From Combretum micranthum (taxonomy: Eukaryota; Streptophyta; Magnoliopsida; Myrtales; Combretaceae): 64,000 bases of DNA. The notes below the pieces were generated by a model that saw only the letters and a list, made by a program, of their open reading frames with translations, did not search any database and was not told the origin of the DNA. Where the stretch lies: positions 1,240,001 through 1,304,000 of the forward strand of contig JAMXBD010000236.1 of the NCBI GenBank assembly GCA_024138025.1, given 5' to 3'. The translations under genes and the position numbers were made by a program. Shown here in pieces: positions 47,456 through 59,840 of this stretch; positions within the stretch are counted from its first letter, which is position 1, and each line of letters begins with the position of its first letter.

Positions 47456-47790
47456 AGAGGAAGGATCACGAACGTGACCCAAGCTGTGATCTTCAACACG
47501 ATCACCAACATGCCCGTGATTGAGGGCATTTCATTTTACAAAAGAAAACAAAGGAGATCGTGCCCCATCACGGCTGTGATCTAGGTCGTAATGTGAATAA
47601 TCGCCATGATCACGCTCGTTATCACTTTAAGAAAATTGATTCAAGAGGAACATGAGCTCCATTATGCTTATGGCTACTTAAGGAAAATCCATCCCGACGA
47701 GAATACAGGATCCATCACGCCCATGATGAGACAAAATAATGTGATCCAAGAAGATCACCCTTTCTATCACGTTCGTAACCTGATAACCTT
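47456..47790. repeat. Dispersed ATCACG/CGTGAT word array in the solo LTR
   Basis: Words such as GGATCACGAACGTGAC, CCGTGAT, GATCGTG, CATCACGG, CATGATCACGCTCG and CCATCACGCCCATGATG recur about ten times in both orientations with irregular spacing. The pattern resembles the GCCGGCGGC array in the LTR at 14222-16806 but uses a different core. Confidence 0.65.
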
Positions 47791-48843
47791 AAGTTGTATT
47801 TTCAACTTCGAAATTTCACATCTTCCAACTACTTATCATGACCTTATTTCCATCAAAAACACTTTCCTACTTACAAATAAGGTTTATATGCTTCTTTCAC
47901 AACTTCAAAATGATTTTACACATATAAATTTACACTACACAAACTATACACCACATTAACCTTAGGCAACCAACCAAAGTCCGTTATATCTCTACTTTAA
48001 GCCTTAAACTATTATTTTAATCACTTATCTTCACCTATCTAACACCAATATTCTTGACAACTTCATACACAACATTAGATAACAAGAGCACTAAATATAC
48101 TTACTTTTCTTACAAAATCAACAAGGTAATAGTGAATAATAACTTACCTAACTTAGTCTTGACCTGATGATGGAGTTTTAATATGAATAGTTTTGAGAGA
48201 GAAATTTGATGAAGAAAATGTGATGAAAGGGAGTAGAAAATGGCACCTGCTGGGAAGAAGAAAAAGTGGATATTTTGCTAATTTTATTTTATCATTATCT
48301 CTTAATTTTGATAAAGTAAAGTTTGACTTTGAAGCATTATAATAGTCATTGTATGTGGGAGGGTGTATGCTAAGTATGATGGGGGCAATTGGGCTTTAGG
48401 CTTGAGTTTGCATGTACCATGTACTTCTTTATGCCTAAAGCTTTAAAAAGACATGAGTTTTCATGCACAAATGGGCTTGTTTAAGTCTAATGCATCGAAA
48501 GACAATAGCTTAAACTAATTTAAAATTTGATCAATTTGATTTGCAAGTTTATTTAAATAAGAATTTTCTTATGAAAATTGATAATAAAATTCCTTATAAT
48601 TAGTAGTTAAACTTTAGAAATTCAAAGTCTTAAAAAAGTTTTAAAATAGAAAACTTGACAGACAATTTTGAAAAGGTCAATTAAAATTGTTAGGGCTTCT
48701 AATTTCATTTAGTTCATTCTATCCATGCTAATAGTATCAAATTCAATAATTAGGGTATTCATATTGACTTTTATGTTATATCTATATTATTTCAATTTCA
48801 AAACTGTATCTTAACTAAGGAAAAATTTGGGGATTACAACTGT

Positions 48844-49203
48844 TATGTAGAGATAACCATATATATGAAAGGCGAAAAGATTTAATTTTTTAATTAATTG
48901 AATTAAAAAAATTGAGTTTCCATAATTTTTTTCTCTTTTTTTTCATATTCATAATAATAGTTATTTACAATAAGCACAGCTGTTAATGCTACACAAATAC
49001 CCTATTTGTGATGGTCAGCAAAGGTTGTGATAAGCATGTACATTTTGTATATATATTTAATATAGATAAATACATGTATTGTAGATAATTTTAGGTAATT
49101 TATTAGAGTTAGCATAATTGTCATACACATATATATTTATTGTATTCCTTGTATTATAACTAATTGTAAAATTTTAATCGATATGGTCTACATATTTAAG
49201 CAC
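48844..49203. other. No gene seen
   Basis: AT-rich spacer between the solo LTR and the hAT-type element. No motif recognised. Confidence 0.4.
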
Positions 49204-49211
49204 TTTATGAT

Positions 49212-50152
49212 CAGGGGTGGATCTAGGGGGGGCAGTAGGGGCACTGGCCCCCAAATCTACAAATAAATTAATTTTTTAAAAAAGAAAAAAATATGTGTTA
49301 TATGTATATTATAAAGACAAAATCATGACATAAAATTAAGTGTCGTCTAATGGATAAGCATTTACTTTTACATTCATGGGTTCATGGATTCAAATTCATG
49401 GGAATACTTGTTTTACTTTTTTCAACATGCATTTATTACACCAGCGACTTTTTCTCTCTTACACTAACTACTCTCATATATATGTTTCTTTTTAATTTTT
49501 TATTTCACAATAACTAATAATATTAAATTCTTTTATCAGAAAATTATCAAACTAAATAAATTTTTGTTAATAACTATTTTATATTCAAAATATACCATAA
49601 GGTAATAATTATTACTATCTACATTACAATTGAATCTTATTACACATTAACCATATAATTTGATTTAGTAACTTTTTTTTTTCAATTAATGTTATTTAAA
49701 TGTACATAAATTATTGAATAACTATCCTATCTACATATATTTTATGATCTATTTGTGTTAAAAGCAATCACATTGCACATTAATGATATAATATGATTTA
49801 CTAATATTTTTTTATACATGTAATGTTTGAGAAATGAATAAAAAATATTGAATAAATATCCTATCTAGATATATTTTATGATTTATTTTCATTTAAAGAA
49901 AAATTTATACATATATTAACTCAATATATTTTTTTATTAATAATTAATTTTAAAGTAACATATATATCATATCTTATGAAATGCATTAAATACTTTTAAT
50001 TATTGTTTGAATGATTTTTTTCATGAAGTTTTAAAAAATATCACATTGAAATTATTATGAAATTTTCATAAATATATATAATGTAATATAACTATAGTAG
50101 CGAGTGAATATCAATTCGACCCCCTAATCGTATAATTCTACGTCCGCCCCTC
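49212..50152. mobile_element. Non-autonomous hAT-type DNA transposon
   Basis: A 941-bp element starting CAGGGGTGGATCTAGGGGGG and ending ATTCTACGTCCGCCCCTC. The ends are inverted (CAGGGGYGGAYSTAG) and flanked by the 8-bp duplication TTTATGAT/TTTATAAT (49204-49211, 50153-50160). Eight-base duplications and CAGGGG-type ends are hAT hallmarks. The interior is AT-rich with no transposase. Near 49342-49410 is a tRNA-like pair of blocks (GTCGTCTAATGGATAAGC and GGATTCAAATTCATGG). Confidence 0.82.
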
Positions 50153-50160
50153 TTTATAAT

Positions 50161-53080
50161 GATCATTTACTTAACTTATTAAAGTTGAATCCCATATATA
50201 CCCTAGTATTATTTTCATCAAGAGTTGTTATTGTGAATAAATATTATATGGTGCAAAATCTAAAGTGGGGAAAAGACTATTATTTAATATATATATATAT
50301 ATATATATTTTCCAATCTATCATCTGGATCTGTGTTTATTTATTAATTTATTATATATCTACCCATAAATTAAAAAGCCAAACCAATTCAATTAAAAGGA
50401 ACAATATCCACTGCCAATGTTAATGGGACAGTTACATAATCTACATCTACCATTAGCAAGCGATTCTTTTGTGACCATAGATGAGAAATCCATTCAAGGA
50501 AAATTTAAAGTGATGGTTACAATGGGACCGATCCTATTATAATAAAAATTTATATTTTTTTCAATCATAATCGAATTTCTTAAAATTTTTGCATTTATTT
50601 TTTATAATTAATTTAATTTTATATTAGTAGCCTAATGGAATCATATAAGTTTTCTCCATTCAAGCATAAATAATTTTCCATTTATTGATCTCATTCAGAC
50701 TTGCGTAGAGTTAAATTTACATATATATATCACTAGTTTATGGATTTCAATGCAGGAAAAAAAAAAAAAAAAAACAAAGGAATCATGTGGAACAGTGGGA
50801 TACCAACATGAGTGAACAAACATTTCCAATCAACCACCTTTTTAACCCAATTTTCATGTATTTTGCCTATTGATAATCACAAGACTGTGGATGTATTACA
50901 ATTAAATATGGCAGATTATACAATCCTAGCCATAGCTACGAATTCAATATCACGAAAATACATTCACATGTATGCATTGCCCTTTTCTCACATCACAAAC
51001 TTGTTAAAACATAACAAACATTCATAGAGCATTCAAGAGCTTTTCCTACTCACCTTGATATATTATTCATTCATGATTTGTAGTAATCCATGGAAAGTTC
51101 TAACTCATCAATAAAACCTGATAAACGAATAATCTCACTGTGACATAGGAGGTAAATTAGGGTACAAATCGTTGATTCGCGCATGAATATTGGCTTGAGA
51201 TCTTCAAAAGCCTATTGATTCTAGGAATACCTAGGCTAATGGCACCAAAAATCGAAATTCTGGAAAAGAGCAATGACAACTCTAAAATTTTACTAAAAAA
51301 ATGGTATGTGACTCTCTGTTTGTCCTAGTGCATATATTTTATAGGATAGCTTAAAAGCTACCAAAAATAGAACCAAAACTGTCAAAAATTAAAAGGGTTC
51401 TAAAATGAAGTATATATAAAGATAAGTGAAATGCCACAGATAATGTACAAAACCGACACTCCTATAAAATGTTATAAGAAAAATAAAATCTATCAAAAAT
51501 ATTAAAAATTATCGTTTGAGGCCCTAAACGAAGGAATTTGGCCAAAAACTAGCCTATTATACTGCCAAAGGTAATGATTTCTTCGAGTTAGCTTGTTTTC
51601 TTCGAGATAAGAACCTGCAATTATGAAATTGCCACTGGACCCTACTTTCTCAAGTACCTGTTTGTCACTTCTTCCACTTCATCACACTAAGTAAGCATTC
51701 AAAACTTAAAATTACCTTCTTCTTTTTCTTATTTTGTAAAACTAGTCTCTTAATCTTTTCTTACTATGTCTACTCAAATCTTTAGTATTTAAGTGCTATT
51801 AGTCAATAAAGTGCCCTTTTTATTAGTTGAAATATGTTATAACTCATGGATGGATGTAGATCAAAGGTTATGTATTTCAATAATCAAAAGGAAAAGAAAA
51901 AAAAAAGGAAAGAAAAATGGTAGTATTTTTTCTACAAAAATTTTGATTTTTTTTCTAAACTTTGAACAGTAAAAAACAACTCTAACCCCTTTGAAGTCAA
52001 TGGCTTGGCTATAAAGTGCTCTACGAGGAGAGTCTATTAGTGGTGGTGGCTCACATTATGGTGCATTAAGTGGGAGTAATGGTTGTGTAAATTGATCGGT
52101 CATATTTGGTTATGACACTTGGAAAATTTCAATGTTAGAAATCAAGTTGGGGGGTGAACTTTAGAGAAATTCTCTTTATGATGGTGATGGTAGAGGATTC
52201 AAAGAGGATGTGGAAGGATTCAAATGTTGATCCTGTTTGTCTAGTGTTAAGAGGAGAGAAAAGCGAGAAAAAATTGGTGCATAAGGTCTGTTAAATAGGA
52301 GAAGAAGAAGAAGACCTAGAAGGCATAAATGACATGGGTTAAGAGTCAAGGAACCTACACTTTATATTGTCTTATTGGTTTGGAAATTAATGAAATGTTT
52401 TATTACGAGTGGAGGTTGCATTATGTCATGTGCACTCCCTTCTCTACCTATAATATATATATTTATGCTTTATTATATAATTTTCTTTTGACATTAATAT
52501 AATATCTCTGTTTTTTTTTATATATATATATAAAATGGTTCTACATATTTCCATAAATCCTTTTCTAATGTTATCCTAATAGAATTTTTCGTAAGAAATC
52601 TTACTATAGTTTATAAAATATGTACATATGCTAGAAAAATTACTATATTGATTTAAATAAATATATATATCTATATAATTTCTTCTTCTTTTTCTTTTAG
52701 TTTCTTAATTAATTATCACCATTATTGAAATTTGCAATTAATGTTATTCTAACTGTTTTGACAAAAAAAAAAAAAAATCTTCAAAGCTTCTTTATCAGAT
52801 ATCTTCATATTTTTTTCATTTAAGCTAAGGTTAAAGATCAAGCAGTGTTGGCGAATCAGCATCATTTTCTACCACATCCCAGAAGCTTTGGGCTTTCAAG
52901 TACGTCTTTATCTTGAGTGAGAAAAGATAATAGAACTCACCAAGAACATAAGAGAAACCCATATTTATGAATTGCTAAAGCCATCTCTTCCTTGTTCTTT
53001 AGTATTTGAAAGTTCATCCTAAACTCATATCCCATTAAGAATAAAAACTCTAATATGATTTGTTAGTTTTGCAAAAATGT
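50161..53080. other. No gene; unclassified, partly repeat-like
   Basis: About 2.9 kb with no coding region I can support. The + frame at 50812-51027 lacks motifs. 51170-51620 (GCCCTAAACGAAGGAATTTGG and neighbours) has the look of LTR sequence, and 52180-52300 is purine-rich, but no boundaries are visible. Poly-A at 50758-50774 and TA runs at 50287-50310 and 52517-52533. Confidence 0.4.
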
Positions 53081-53260
53081 AAGAGAAGTTCTCTACTCAT
53101 AATTTTCACTAAAAACATTAGTATTCACTTCACTGACACAATGTAGATACAATATAAAATAGCTTTTTGCATTATTCAATGTTACATCTACAATAGAATC
53201 TTAACCTGTTAGCTATTATTTTATCTTACTTGCAAGATAAAAGATAAAATAAAGAATATA
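53080..53260. repeat. Fragment related to the copia remnant at 28.95-29.1 kb
   Basis: The block ATTTTCACTAAAAACATTAG...TTCACTTCACTGA followed by GCTTTTTGCATTATTCAATGTTACAT parallels the LTR-like region beside the 29.0-29.8 kb copia remnant. It is probably a diverged LTR piece of the same family. No coding sequence is attached. Confidence 0.4.
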
Positions 53261-53591
53261 AGTAGCCATTAAAAGACAATAAAAACGAAATACAAATACA
53301 TTTCATAACTTATAGAATATTATAGAAAATTTTAATTATCGACATATATAATTAATTTCGATTATAAAGTACATAGTTTTCAAAAACTTATATAAAATTA
53401 TGATAAAGAAAAAATGAAAGGTAGATATATTTCACTAAATAAAAGATAGCTGTACTCATATATAATCCTTCCATTTGAAAATTTAAAGGAAAGATAAATG
53501 TTTATTTTTAGACATTTTATTTTTTATATACCAATGGTTTTCTTTGAAAAAATATAAAAAAAATGAAAGCGTTTGTAAGAGGCAAACTAAT

Positions 53592-53860
53592 TGTGAAGAT
53601 GAAATTTTGAACAATTTAGAGAAGAAATACTGTTGTAGATGAGAAAGCCTCATTGAAAAGAAGCCTTCAACAAAATAGAAACTCTAAAAAAGAAACAAAA
53701 TAAAAAAAGTAAAGTGTATTATTATTCCAATATCACATGTGAAACAGATAAGTACAAGTATTTATACTAGTCCACTATAAATTGTACACGTGTCAACATA
53801 TAAACTTACAAAAACTACACCCAGCTACTATACCTAATTAAATATATATACAACTCTACA
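53592..53860 (-). repeat. 3' LTR of the copia element
   Basis: 269 bp. In - strand reading it runs from TGTAGAGTTGTATATATATT to ATCTTCACA. It matches the 5' LTR along its whole length with many substitutions. The polypurine tract lies directly upstream. Confidence 0.92.
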
Positions 53861-53920
53861 TCCCCCATCTCCACTGCCCCCACCCCCACCCCACGCCCCC
53901 CCCTCCCCCCCCGCCCGACC
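53861..53920 (-). other. Polypurine tract, unusually long and G-rich
   Basis: On the - strand this is a string of G runs (GGGGGGAGGGGGGGG, GTGGGGTGGGGGTGGGGG, then ATGGGGGA) ending exactly at the 3' LTR. It primes plus-strand synthesis in copia elements. Most tracts are 10-15 bases; this one spans about 55 and has several runs of four or more G. Confidence 0.8.
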
Positions 53921-56900
53921 TCTTAAGCCCAACTTGACACAAAGATCATGATGAAGGTTGCAGTTAAGCACTTGGTGAAGACATCAGCAAGTTGACCTTG
54001 GGAAGAAACATACAATGCTTAAGGGAACCTGAAGACACATGATCACGAATAAAATGCACATCTATATCAATGTGTTTGTCCTACCATGTAAACAAGGATT
54101 ATGAATTTGTAAAGTAGACTGTTATCACAAAACAAGCTAATTGAAAGCTCAACTGAAATCTGCAGATCACGCACAAAAAGTAGAGAGCCACAACCACTCT
54201 TTAGTGGCCAAAGTTAAAGCTATATCTCCTTTAAGGGATTTAAGACTGTAGGCTACCACTTAGAATTCCAAGAAACTAGTTCACTTCCCAAAAAAAAAAA
54301 AATATAAAATCCAAAATAGACTTGCAAACCATATGACCACAACCCCAATTTGATCCGAATACCCCAATAGCTTAAGATCATTAGTAGATGAGTAACAGAG
54401 ACCAAGGTTAAGTACCTTTCATATATCCAAAAAAATGAAACATAGCTTGCAAATGTGTAGTGCGAGACAAGAAAGAAATTAACTAAGTATGTGCACAACA
54501 TAAGTAATATCAGGCCTAGTCAAAGTAATATATAAAAGTCTTCAAACAAGTCATCAATAAAAGGTGGGGGTTCATAAGTTTTTCTAACTAAAATCACTAT
54601 CTAACGAGAACCATTGAGGCAAAGGAAACATAGTAAGCTTTGAACCAGACAAACCAGCATCTTTCAAAACATCAACAATGAACTTGCATTGGAAAAACCA
54701 AGGCAAACAATGCATTTGGAAATCTCGACGTTCCATTTCTAGACATCTGCTTAAGCCCATACAAAAACTTGCAAAGATGACATACTTGATGAGGCAAGGC
54801 CTTTAAATAACCTTAAGGGGGAACCATAATACTTCTTCATCTAGATGTCCATGTAAAAAAGCATTATTTGCTATAAAGGCTAATGACGTGCAGCAGCCAC
54901 AACAAAGATGACTCTAATAGTGCCCAATTTTGCTACTGGTGAAAAAGTATCATGAAAATCTACCCGTTTACCTATGTAAACCCCTTAGCAATTAGCCTTT
55001 CCTTGTATGTTCTAGAGATACATCAGGCCTATACTTAATTTTATAAAACCATTTACAACTAATAGCTCATTTATCTTTAGGAAAATTAATTAACTCCCTT
55101 GTTTCATTGGTTTCTAGTGCATTTAATTCATTTGCATAACACTATCCATTCTTGACTATTACATGCTTCTAAGTAATTTTTGTAGCTTTTGAGTAATTAA
55201 AACATTGGCCAAAGAAGCACAAATTCAACTAGAAAAGTGGTAAAGAGATAATATCAAGTAAATGAGTATAAAAAATTTGAGAATTGGGACTTATCTTCGT
55301 GTCTGCAATGGTAGAGTGTTATATTATATGTGCAAAGTCATCTAACCAAGAGGAGCTTGTCTAATACGTGCAAATGCTTGATAAGTAGCCATTTGAGGTC
55401 AATTAGAAGCAGAGTTAAGAATAAGTTTATGACATACTCTTTTAATGATTGAAGATCTCCCAATTGAGCATGATGAGTTATACTCTCAGTAGATGATTGA
55501 GAAGTAAATAAGTTAACCTATTAAAAGACTCAATAGTAACATAAGGATGATTGTGTTTAAGTAATACATCATGTATAGGTAAGTGATCTATTTCATGAAA
55601 AGAAAACTTTTCAATAAAATATATGTCACGAGACTCAACAACACAATGTTTCATTAAATCAAACCCTTATCCCTTTCTCCATTAGCATAACCAAGTAACA
55701 TCCATTCAATACCACGAGAATCAAACTTGTTAGACAAAATGACTATTGGGCTATGTAACATAAACAACAAATGGTCCTCAAGTGGTCATATGAAGGTATT
55801 TTATCAAACAACACCTCATAAGAGATTTCCAGCCCAAACTCTCCATTGACATTCTATCGTTGCTGTTAAAACAAATTCGCTCCAAAACTCCTTGGTAGGT
55901 TAGCTTGAATTTGCAAAGCACGTGAGGTATCTAAAAGGTGCCTATACTTCTTTTCAACACACCCATTTTTTTTAGGAGTAAATCATTTATCGTTAATGCA
56001 CTACTCCAAGATCAGCCAACAAAATTAAGTATTTTTACATATGAACTCTGTTCCATTATCAGCTCTCAAAGTCTTTAGACAAACAACGGAACTGATTTTT
56101 AATAAGGCCAAGAAATTACTAAAAATCTCACAAACTTGACTCTTATAAGCAAGAGAAAGTCCATGTTGACTTAGAAAAATCATCAACAAGATTCAAGATA
56201 TATTTTGCACCAGTAATGGATTCAACTTTATATGGTCCTCATACATCAATGTGGAGAAATTCAAACACAAATGTAGTAACACTTGTACATTTATTGAAGG
56301 GAAACCTATGAAATTTGGCATCTTGACACACATTACAAAGGAAATTTTTGAAATCATACCAATTTACACATCTTAAAACAACTAAGCTTTGAAACTGAAC
56401 TATGTCCTAGATGAGCAAGCAACAAATGGAGATTAACAGTTGACCAACACAAATTACTTGATGGACTAGTGTTTAGAACAGGCTCAAAAACCGGAACACA
56501 TGAAGAATGATCAAGAGAAGTTTCTTGTAACCTAAGCACATATAGTCCATTCACCGCACCAACTAAAGCTACTATTTAGTGTTTATTCTGGTCTTGCAAA
56601 TGACAGTCAACACCATCAAAAATGGTAGTTAAATGATGTATAGTGACTAAAGTACATATAGACAAAAGATTATGAGTAAAAGAGGGTACATAAAGAGCAT
56701 GATCAATAGTTATTTGATCAGTTAAATGAACTGAGCCAACTTTTGTAACTAATATGATAAACCCATTAATTTATGGGATGTTTTAGTGTTTGGACATTGG
56801 TTAAAATGGTATAATAAGGAGTCATGTGATTTGTTGCTCCGGTGTCCAATATCCAAGAGTGTTCATCATTACTTAAAGCATGAAATTTAAGAAGACTATT

Positions 56901-57200
56901 ACCTACGAATGCAAACTAGTAAATGCCATTGCACTATTCCCTAGTTCCTTACCTCGCACACCCTTAGACTCATCATGTGCATCGGCTCTAAACAAACATT
57001 CTGTAATATTTGCTGATCAACATCATATTAATTTCCTTAGCTATATCTTTTGTTTGTTAAAAAGGTGTAGCATACTTGGGCATATTCACATCAACCACTT
57101 TAATAGTAAAATCAGCAACTTTAACAATAGAACACACATTGTTAGCAACAAATTTTTTTTCCTTTTACAATACATTTACCCTTAACTATTCAGGATAACC
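53921..57200 (-). pseudogene. copia pol remnant (protease, integrase, RT, RNase H)
   Basis: Across frames on the - strand, GAG-pre-integrase words (HALYVPSFTHNLLSI; LLLAHLGHSSVSKL with the zinc-binding His at 56440-56380) come first. Then integrase-core words around 56230-55850 (YLESC..FF, the LTIMEQSSYVK region, QGVLERICF), then RT words (VSCKWFYKIK-like at about 55040, FLHGHLDEEV at about 54860, MGLSRCLEMERRDF, TRPDITYVVHILS at about 54500), and last RNase H (SFLEF.VVAYSLKS, HGRTNTLI.M, SQGQLADVFTKCLT). The order is that of a normal Ty1/copia pol. Numerous stops and frameshifts inactivate it. Confidence 0.82.
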
Positions 57201-58039
57201 TATCAATTGAAAACAATTCTCAATTGTGTGTCCTTCTCCTTTACAATATTGGCACACCAACTTTGATCTGCCTTCCTTTTTGTTAGCATTAAAAATTTTT
57301 CCTCTAACATTAAAAGTTGCCACGTCTACTTCAGGATTAACCAATGAAGTCACTTTAAGTTGCTTCTCTATTTGTTAAACCAAGCAAAACCCTATTAACC
57401 ATAGGCATATGGTCCATTGAGAGAATCTGATTACGAGTTAAGTCCCATAAGGAATTGCATCAACTTATTATTTGACTCAAAAAAATGCACTTGCTCTTTC
57501 AACTCACAAGTACAGTACTCCAATCGACCATAAGAATGTTGTGGATACACACTAAGTTAAGATAACTCACCCAAGTATCTCTTAAGCTTATTATAATAAG
57601 CTCCTACAAATTGATTTTGTGGTTTCAAATTACATATCTCATATTGTAATTGAAACACCAATGAACCATTTGATATACTATATTACTCTTTTATCTCGTC
57701 CTAAAGTTCCTTAGCTAATTGTGTATACAAGAAACCTTGAGAAAATTCTGGAATCATGGAATTAAGAATCCAGCAACGTACTATACAGTTGAATCTCTTC
57801 CAATGCATTAGGTGAGGAGAAGTTTCAATTGGTTTGAGAATTATACCATCTACAAACCCTAATTTCATCTTAATTCCTAAACCTAACTTCACCTATTGAC
57901 TCCATCCTAGGTAATTAGTTCCAGTAAAGACCAAATTACCTATCACCATATTTAGATTATTCGATCTAGAAATAAAGAAAGGATTTGAAATTGTAGAATC
58001 CGTCACTACAGAACTATATTGATTGATACTAGTACTCAT
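57201..58039 (-). pseudogene. copia gag remnant
   Basis: The ATG at 58039-58037 opens MSTSINQYSSVVTDSTISNP, then LVFTGTNYLGWSQ, GFVDGIILKPIE, WKRFNCIV.CWILNSMIPE, NGSLVFQLQYEICNL and FLMGLN. This is the Retrotran_gag_2/gag-polypeptide order of copia. A CCHC knuckle CQYCKGEGHTIENC is intact at 57254-57213. Stops after GWSQ and AKEL interrupt the frame. The start is the first ATG after the primer-binding site. Confidence 0.85.
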
Positions 58040-58093
58040 GGTTTTAATCGAACAAAGAATCAATTAGTAATCGTATAGTGATCACTCTCTAAA

Positions 58094-58105
58094 GCTCTAA
58101 TACCA
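58094..58105 (-). other. Primer-binding site (initiator tRNA-Met)
   Basis: TGGTATTAGAGC on the - strand, immediately after the 5' LTR. It differs by one base from the usual TGGTATCAGAGC. Confidence 0.9.
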
Positions 58106-58378
58106 TGTGAAGATGAAATCTGAACAATTTAGAGAAGAAGATCTTGTTGCAGATGAGAAACCCTTGTTGAAAAGAAGCCTTCAACAAAATAGAAACTCTA
58201 AAGTAAAGAAACATAACAGAAAAAGAGTAAAGTGTATTATTATTCAATATCACTTGTAAAACAGATAAGTACAAGTATTAATACTAGTTTACTATAAATT
58301 GTACAAGTTTCGACATATAAACTATATAAAACTACACCCAGCCAGTTGTACATAATTAAATATATATACAACTTTACA
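58106..58378 (-). repeat. 5' LTR of the copia element
   Basis: 273 bp. In - strand reading it runs from TGTAAAGTTGTATATATATT to ATCTTCACA. The inner end abuts the primer-binding site; the outer end abuts the CTAAT target duplication. Confidence 0.92.
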
Positions 58379-58383
58379 CTAAT

Positions 58384-59840
58384 ATGCCAAAAAAAAAAAA
58401 AGAATTAAAAAAAACTTTGAATTCAACATACATACCTTGCATCCCATACATCTACCTGTCTCACGTAAAGATGGAATTGAGAAGAAGGTATCAACAACAA
58501 CGGATTCTAATGTGTGATAGCTTACGATCACAATGCTTGGAATTTAAAAACCTATGAGGGCTAAATTGATGTTCTTTTCACATAGATGAGATAGTTGCAA
58601 TGCAATTAATATTGAGACGTAAATTTTACAATGCTAGGTCAAATATCAATGCTATTTGAAACTTAAATAAATGTTTGCTATCTCAAAATTAATGTCTTAA
58701 TTGTGACCACACCAATTATAATATGGCATGTAGGTAAATTATATAACTTAAACCATTAGTAGTTGTAATGGGGCTTTAAAATACATATTATTATTTATTT
58801 ATTTAGATTTAACTCGTAGGCTAAGTGATAGGACCTAGCAAATCTGGTTCCTTTATTAGGATGGATCGGAGAAATTTTGCTCGGTGGGTTCGAAATAGGG
58901 ATTATTGGACTAGTTTGTTGCATCTAACCTTTGTCAGGCAGGTTCGTGCACACAGGAGATGGCTATTGGTCTTAGCCTATGAAGAGCTCATTTAAGATAA
59001 CCATAAATTGAGATTGCTCCAAATCATTCGTCAATCACTAAAATGATCCGACGGTCTCATCATCCATACCAAGTGCCTATAAATACTCAGTCACTCCTTA
59101 TTTCCAACTTGTGGGAGAGAGAAGACAAATAACAATCTATAGAGTAGGCTTTGTTTAGAAAAGTCAAACAAAGCAACTTAAGTGATTTCTACCCAACTGC
59201 TTAAAACTATAATGTTGATGTGTGAGATCTATTTAAGCTTCCTTACCTATCACTTATGCATTCAAGATACTGAGACTATTTGTTCCTCCTCCTCTGTCTA
59301 TTCCTTTTCCCCTGCCATTCTCTTCAAGCATCATGTCATCAAGTGTCATCTCTTTAGTATTCTGAAGTAACGTGCTAGGCGCGAGATTCACATACACGTG
59401 CATGACTATCCTAAAAAGAACCCTACATCTATCACATGTTTATTACGATTAATTGGGACAACATTGAGATAGCAAAATGAGCACAGCTATTATTCATGTC
59501 GAAACTTTTTTTTTTTTTAAAGAATAAAATAAAGATCATGCAAGTTTTACAGAAATTAATATCGAGATAATTGAATGAATAACGGATTAAGGTTGATATA
59601 AATACAAATATGGCACTTTTGAGTATCGTGATATTTATCGCTTTTAGTGATTTTTATTTTACTTAATAAGGAAATGGAAGTAGCATCTTTTTAGGTGATC
59701 TAACCTAGTCTAACTAAAACAATCAAATCAGGATCATGCTTTAACTTGCATAAGGCTAATAATCATGCTTAATGATCAAAGTAGGGTTAGAGTTGATGTC
59801 GTTAGACTTCTTTTATTACTTCTTGTTTTAAAAGTAGAAG
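58384..59840. other. No gene; contains a TATA-bearing LTR-like stretch
   Basis: 58830-59400 is less AT-rich than its surroundings and carries GCCTATAAATACTCAGTCAC (TATA at 59078-59086), followed by a leader-like region and CTAGGCGCGAGATT near 59376. This resembles the U3-R part of a gypsy LTR on the + strand. No ends or target duplications were found. The frame at 59182-59370 starts at a non-ATG codon and is not supported. Confidence 0.4.

Larger units (their letters stand above)
45946..48838 (-). mobile_element. 2.9 kb solo LTR, probably Ty3/gypsy
   Basis: It starts TGTCACACCCTTACAGG and ends AAATTTGGGGATTACA, flanked by ACTGC (45941-45945) and ACTGT (48839-48843). The near-mirror ends and the lack of coding sequence indicate a solo LTR. 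On the - strand a leader-like stretch near 48260-48150 ends in a splice-donor-like TTAGGTAAGTTATT, so it probably faces left. It contains a 26-bp perfect tandem repeat and an ATCACG/CGTGAT-rich block. The + frame at 47606-47959 runs through that block and is not a gene. Confidence 0.78.
53592..58378 (-). mobile_element. Structurally complete Ty1/copia retrotransposon, decayed coding
   Basis: Every structural landmark is present. The LTRs are at 58106-58378 (5') and 53592-53860 (3'). There is a Met-tRNA primer-binding site, gag and pol in normal order, a polypurine tract, and a perfect 5-bp target duplication CTAAT (53587-53591 and 58379-58383). Its length of 4787 bp is normal for a compact copia element. 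Frameshifts and stops are scattered through gag and pol, and the LTRs differ at many sites, so it is old and not autonomous. Confidence 0.93.

Noticed and set aside
47606..47959. 117-codon + frame
   Set aside because: Runs through the ATCACG/CGTGAT-rich block of a solo LTR, uses a non-ATG start and shows no domain.
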